Shown here piece by piece: positions 4,167 through 7,272 of a stretch of 7,272 bases of DNA. The stretch comes from an uncultured Eubacteriales bacterium (lineage in GTDB: Bacteria > Bacillota > Clostridia > Oscillospirales > Acutalibacteraceae), in NCBI GenBank assembly GCA_900322105.1, contig ONYV01000081.1:1-7272 (forward strand), given 5' to 3'. The first letter of the stretch is position 1. Each line of letters starts with the position of its first letter. Below the pieces are notes generated by a model, which saw only the letters and a program-made list of their open reading frames with translations, was not told where the DNA came from and ran no database searches. A program made the translations under genes and the position numbers.

Positions 4167-7007
4167 GTGCTCACCATAAAGAATATAAAAAAACAGTACA
4201 AGACAGGAGAACTGGTACAGACAGCGCTCAATGATGTCAGCCTGAGCTTCAGGGACAATGAATTTGTGGCGATCCTCGGACCCAGCGGTTCGGGAAAGAC
4301 GACACTTCTGAATGTGATCGGCGGACTTGACCGCTACGACAGCGGCGATCTTATCATTAACGGTATTTCTACCAAAAAGTATAAGGACAGGGACTGGGAT
4401 TCCTACCGTAATCATACCATAGGTTTTGTGTTTCAAAATTACAATCTCATCCCGCACCAGACAGTGCTTTCTAACGTAGAATTGGCGCTGACGATCTCGG
4501 GCGTATCTCGTTCAGAGCGAAAAAAGCGTGCCAAAGAAGCGCTCGAAAGGGTTGGATTGGGCGACCAGCTCCACAAACGCCCGAACCAGATGTCGGGCGG
4601 TCAGATGCAGCGTGTGGCGATTGCCAGAGCGCTTGTCAACAATCCCGATATCCTTTTGGCAGACGAACCGACAGGCGCATTGGATTCTGAAACCAGCGTG
4701 CAGGTCATGGATCTGTTGGCAGAGGTCGCCAAAGACAGATTGGTGATCATGGTCACGCACAATCCCGAACTTGCAGACCGCTATGCAAACCGTATTGTTA
4801 AGCTCAGTGACGGAAAGATCATTGACGACAGCAATCCGTGTGTTGTCAAAGAGGACGATAAAGAGCCTGAACACAAGAATCTCGGAAAAGCGTCTATGTC
4901 GCTGCTTACGTCTTTGTCGCTCAGCTTTAATAATCTTCGCACCAAAAAGGGCAGAACGATCCTGACATCCTTTGCAGGCTCGATCGGCATCATCGGTATT
5001 GCGCTGATACAAGCGCTGTCATCAGGTGTCAACGCCTATATTTCCGACATTCAGAAAGACACCATGTCGTCCTATCCCATCACGATCGACGCAGAAACTA
5101 TTGATATTTCACGTTATATCAATGTGGATGATACCGAAAACGAAGATAAGGTCGATCACGAAAAGGATGCTGTTTATTCCAACGCGCGCAGGATGCAGTC
5201 TTTGGCGGATATGTCCTCGACCGTGACAGAAAACAACCTGACAAAGTTCAAGGAATATTTGGACGACAAAAACAGCCCGATACACAAATACATAGGTTCA
5301 AACGGCATTGTCTATTCCTATGCGACAAAGTTCAGCCTGTACAGCTATGACGAAGACGGAAATCTTGTCAATGCAGACGGCAGTACTTTGATCGACGATG
5401 AACTGAAAAAGACAAGCGTTGGTATGATGATGTCTTACGTCACATCTTCGGCATTTGAAGATTCTGCCGCTACAAATATGTTCGGCGGCGGCAATGCGAT
5501 CTATTCCCAGCTTCTGCCGAAATCGGACGGAACAGGCATCAGCACTGCTATTACGGATCATTATGACATCGTCTATGGTAATATGCCGCAGAAATACAAC
5601 GAAATGGTTCTTGTGCTGGACACAAATAATGAGGTAGCATCACAGGCACTGTATCGTTTGGGCATTCTCCCGACAGAGGAATACCGCAGTATCCTGAAAA
5701 GTATCGACAAGAGTGAAGATATCACCATCCCGACCCATCGTTTGGATTATGCAGACATTTGCAGCAGAGAATATTACCTTTTGCCTGCCTGCGATTATTA
5801 TATCAAAAACAAAAGCGGAATGTATGAAAACGTATCGCAAGATGCTCTGCGAGCCGAAAAGAAACTGAAAGACAGCATCAAAATGAAGATCACGGCGATC
5901 ATCAGACCAAAGGAAGACAACGACCAGCACATTTTGACATCCGCTATCGGCTACACAAAGGCATTGACGGATTATATCATACAATATACCGATCAGAGCG
6001 ATATTGTAAAACGGCAGATAGCCTCTCCTGAAGTAAATATATTGAACGGCATTTCTTTCCATGCCGAGAACGATAATGAAAAGGCAGTCAGCGCACAGAA
6101 ATACATTCTCAGCATGAAAACAAGCGAAAAGGCTTCAATTTTTCGCATGATCTATGCAGAACTTTCCAAATCCATGTCCTCAGCGCAGGCAGGGACAAAG
6201 CCGTCTGCTGTTCCGCCGCAAATGGATCAAAATCCGACAGCGGCACAGCCGTCCATTGTTCCGCAGAATATAGATATCAACACGATGACAGAAGAGCAGA
6301 TCGCAGCCATGGTGGACAAACTGCTGCTGCAAAGTGATCTTTCGACTATCAAAGAGGTGCTTGTGTCGATCTATAACAAGTACATTTCTTCGGGCAGTTA
6401 TGACGACAACCTGAAAGCCTTTGGTGTTGTCAGTGAAAATGCGCCGTCCTCAATCTCGATCTACGCAGACAGTTTTGAAAATAAAGAAAAAATTGCCGAA
6501 TGCATCGAGGAGTACAACGAAAAAGCCGAAAAGGACGACAAGATCACCTATACGGATTTAGTAGCGCTGCTGATGACCTCTATCACGACCATCATCAATG
6601 TGATATCGTATGTACTCATGGCATTTGTTGCGGTATCATTGATCGTATCCTCCATCATGATCGGCATCATCACTTATATTTCCGTATTGGAGCGCACCAA
6701 AGAGATCGGCATTCTGCGAGCTTTAGGCGCATCCAAGAGAAACATTTCCCGTGTATTCAACGCAGAAACGTTCATCATCGGTTTATTTGCAGGAGTGATC
6801 GGCATAGGGTTGTCGCTTTTAATGCTCATCCCGATCAACATCATCATTCATGCGATCGCAGGCATGGACACTGTCAACGCATTCCTTCCCTTTGGCAACG
6901 CCCTCATCCTTATCATTCTCAGCATTCTTCTGACCCTCATCGGCGGTATCATCCCATCCCGCAAAGCTGCACGCAAAGACCCCGTAACCGCCCTGCGCAC
7001 CGACTAA
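4167..7007 (+). CDS. MacB-type ABC transporter, fused ATPase and FtsX-like permease
   Basis: A 946-residue fusion of an ABC ATPase and a permease in the plasma membrane. The ATPase (about 1-225) has Walker A GPSGSGKTT (38-46), Q-loop Gln90, signature MSGGQMQR (142-149), Walker B ILLADE (162-167) and H-loop His198; all key residues are intact. An acidic linker (220-240) leads to the first membrane helix (about 263-285). A large external domain (about 286-800) follows, then three helices (about 802-836, 868-895, 908-930). The FtsX-type motif ERTKEIGILRALGASKRNI (842-860) and the ending PSRKAARKDPVTALRTD are typical. The family moves peptides or lipids, or transmits mechanical force across the membrane, rather than running classic transport channels. 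At 946 residues it exceeds the roughly 650 of E. coli MacB, because the external domain is enlarged. Translation starts at a GTG, 8 bases after GGGAG (4154-4158). The substrate is unknown. Confidence 0.93.
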   Translation: MLTIKNIKKQYKTGELVQTALNDVSLSFRDNEFVAILGPSGSGKTTLLNVIGGLDRYDSGDLIINGISTKKYKDRDWDSYRNHTIGFVFQNYNLIPHQTVLSNVELALTISGVSRSERKKRAKEALERVGLGDQLHKRPNQMSGGQMQRVAIARALVNNPDILLADEPTGALDSETSVQVMDLLAEVAKDRLVIMVTHNPELADRYANRIVKLSDGKIIDDSNPCVVKEDDKEPEHKNLGKASMSLLTSLSLSFNNLRTKKGRTILTSFAGSIGIIGIALIQALSSGVNAYISDIQKDTMSSYPITIDAETIDISRYINVDDTENEDKVDHEKDAVYSNARRMQSLADMSSTVTENNLTKFKEYLDDKNSPIHKYIGSNGIVYSYATKFSLYSYDEDGNLVNADGSTLIDDELKKTSVGMMMSYVTSSAFEDSAATNMFGGGNAIYSQLLPKSDGTGISTAITDHYDIVYGNMPQKYNEMVLVLDTNNEVASQALYRLGILPTEEYRSILKSIDKSEDITIPTHRLDYADICSREYYLLPACDYYIKNKSGMYENVSQDALRAEKKLKDSIKMKITAIIRPKEDNDQHILTSAIGYTKALTDYIIQYTDQSDIVKRQIASPEVNILNGISFHAENDNEKAVSAQKYILSMKTSEKASIFRMIYAELSKSMSSAQAGTKPSAVPPQMDQNPTAAQPSIVPQNIDINTMTEEQIAAMVDKLLLQSDLSTIKEVLVSIYNKYISSGSYDDNLKAFGVVSENAPSSISIYADSFENKEKIAECIEEYNEKAEKDDKITYTDLVALLMTSITTIINVISYVLMAFVAVSLIVSSIMIGIITYISVLERTKEIGILRALGASKRNISRVFNAETFIIGLFAGVIGIGLSLLMLIPINIIIHAIAGMDTVNAFLPFGNALILIILSILLTLIGGIIPSRKAARKDPVTALRTD
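6201..6275 (+). repeat. Imperfect duplication in the Pro/Gln/Ala-rich linker of the ABC protein
   Basis: Two 27-bp in-frame segments, 6201-6227 and 6249-6275, match at 20 of 27 positions and encode PSAVPPQMD and PSIVPQNID (residues 679-687 and 695-703). They lie in a low-complexity Pro/Gln/Ala-rich segment of the external domain, probably a flexible linker. This suggests an old short duplication. Confidence 0.6.
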
Positions 7008-7010
7008 CGG

Positions 7011-7050
7011 GCGCAGAGTCTGCGGCGCAGAGCCTGCGCTCCCAATTGGG
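7011..7050. repeat. Tandem GC-rich hairpins and palindrome directly after the ABC gene
   Basis: GCGCAG AGT CTGCG (7011-7024) is followed at once by GCGCAG AGC CTGCGC (7025-7039), two near-identical hairpins in a row. The 10-bp perfect palindrome CCCAATTGGG (7041-7050) comes next. They begin 3 bases after the stop codon. With no T-run, they are not classic terminators but could stabilise the 3' end of the transcript. Confidence 0.6.
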
Positions 7051-7272
7051 GAATCATTGGTGTTCTTTCTTCGTACCGCCGTCACAGGCGGCAAGCCGCC
7101 TGCTTTGGGCTTACATTTACAGACCTGATGCTTTATTGCACTAAAAATTTAACTTGCAAGTCATTTCTAAAAGTAGACTTCCTCGGGAACCGGAGAAGTG
7201 CCGTATTACGCAGGATATTTTGTGCCGGAAAAAGCGTCTCGAGTGCAGCACTACTTGGTGTCATGCAAGGGA
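7051..7272. repeat. Structured non-genic tail, candidate multicopy element running off the window
   Basis: No recognised gene is present. The stretch holds a perfect 8-bp hairpin CAGGCGGC/GCCGCCTG (7085-7092, 7095-7102) with two bases between the arms, a palindrome CTTGCAAG (7153-7160) and a 10-bp stem with two mismatches (7177-7186 with 7190-7199, loop GAA). A frame with ATG at 7128 stays open to the end of the window (at least 48 codons, including VDFLGNRRSAVLRRIFCAG) but has no ribosome binding site. From memory, similar sequence recurs in Ruminococcus-like genomes, which I could not verify. A DNA repeat is more likely than a gene. Confidence 0.4.

Noticed and set aside
3969..4457. A 162-codon minus-strand frame across the terminator, promoter and start of the ABC gene.
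   Set aside because: It would run through an intrinsic terminator, a strong promoter and conserved ATPase coding sequence on the other strand. No family match is visible.
6500..7144. A 214-codon plus-strand frame inside and past the end of the ABC gene.
   Set aside because: It is out of frame with a clearly real FtsX-like C-terminus and its composition (many His, Arg, Ser) is that of a shifted frame.
1..7272. The whole window as one coordinated envelope system.
   Set aside because: The genes fall into at least four transcription units with separate promoters and terminators, and nothing in the sequence ties them together beyond a shared envelope theme.

Overview
The window looks like chromosomal DNA from a gut-type Firmicute, probably Ruminococcus or a close relative in the Oscillospiraceae. 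I base this on sigma-A type promoters, strong GGAGG-like ribosome binding sites, moderate GC content, Gram-positive lipoproteins and the families present. The genus is an inference from protein flavour and remembered intergenic sequence, not from a marker gene. No plasmid, phage, CRISPR or defence gene is visible.

Layout. Positions 1-150 (minus strand) hold the first 50 codons of exodeoxyribonuclease III, cut by the window edge and driven by its own promoter. A 257-bp divergent region separates it from a cytoplasmic M14 zinc carboxypeptidase (408-1313, plus), which resembles the gamma-D-glutamyl-diaminopimelate peptidases of peptidoglycan turnover. A structured, repeat-like intergenic stretch and a hairpin terminator follow. 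Next comes a two-gene lipoprotein operon (1555-2988) with an extended -10 promoter. Its first protein has a serine/threonine/acid-rich stalk containing seven 5-residue repeats and an LprI-like (DUF1311-like) C-terminal part; the second is an unrecognised helical lipoprotein. A near-consensus promoter then drives two small membrane proteins, DUF4234 (3168-3530) and DUF2752 (3569-3961), which end at a clear intrinsic terminator. The last gene (4167-7007) is a fused MacB-type ABC transporter with an ATPase domain, four membrane segments and a large external domain; it has its own strong promoter. The final 265 bp contain no recognised gene but are rich in palindromes and look like a multicopy intergenic element.

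Function. Apart from exodeoxyribonuclease III, the genes point to the cell envelope: a peptidase for cell wall fragments, two surface lipoproteins, two small membrane proteins and a membrane transporter or mechanotransmission ABC protein. They form at least four separate transcription units, so the sequence does not show that they act as one system. The most interesting features are the 15-bp coding repeat, a smaller imperfect duplication in the ABC protein linker, and the two structured intergenic elements. I see no convincing new multi-gene system.
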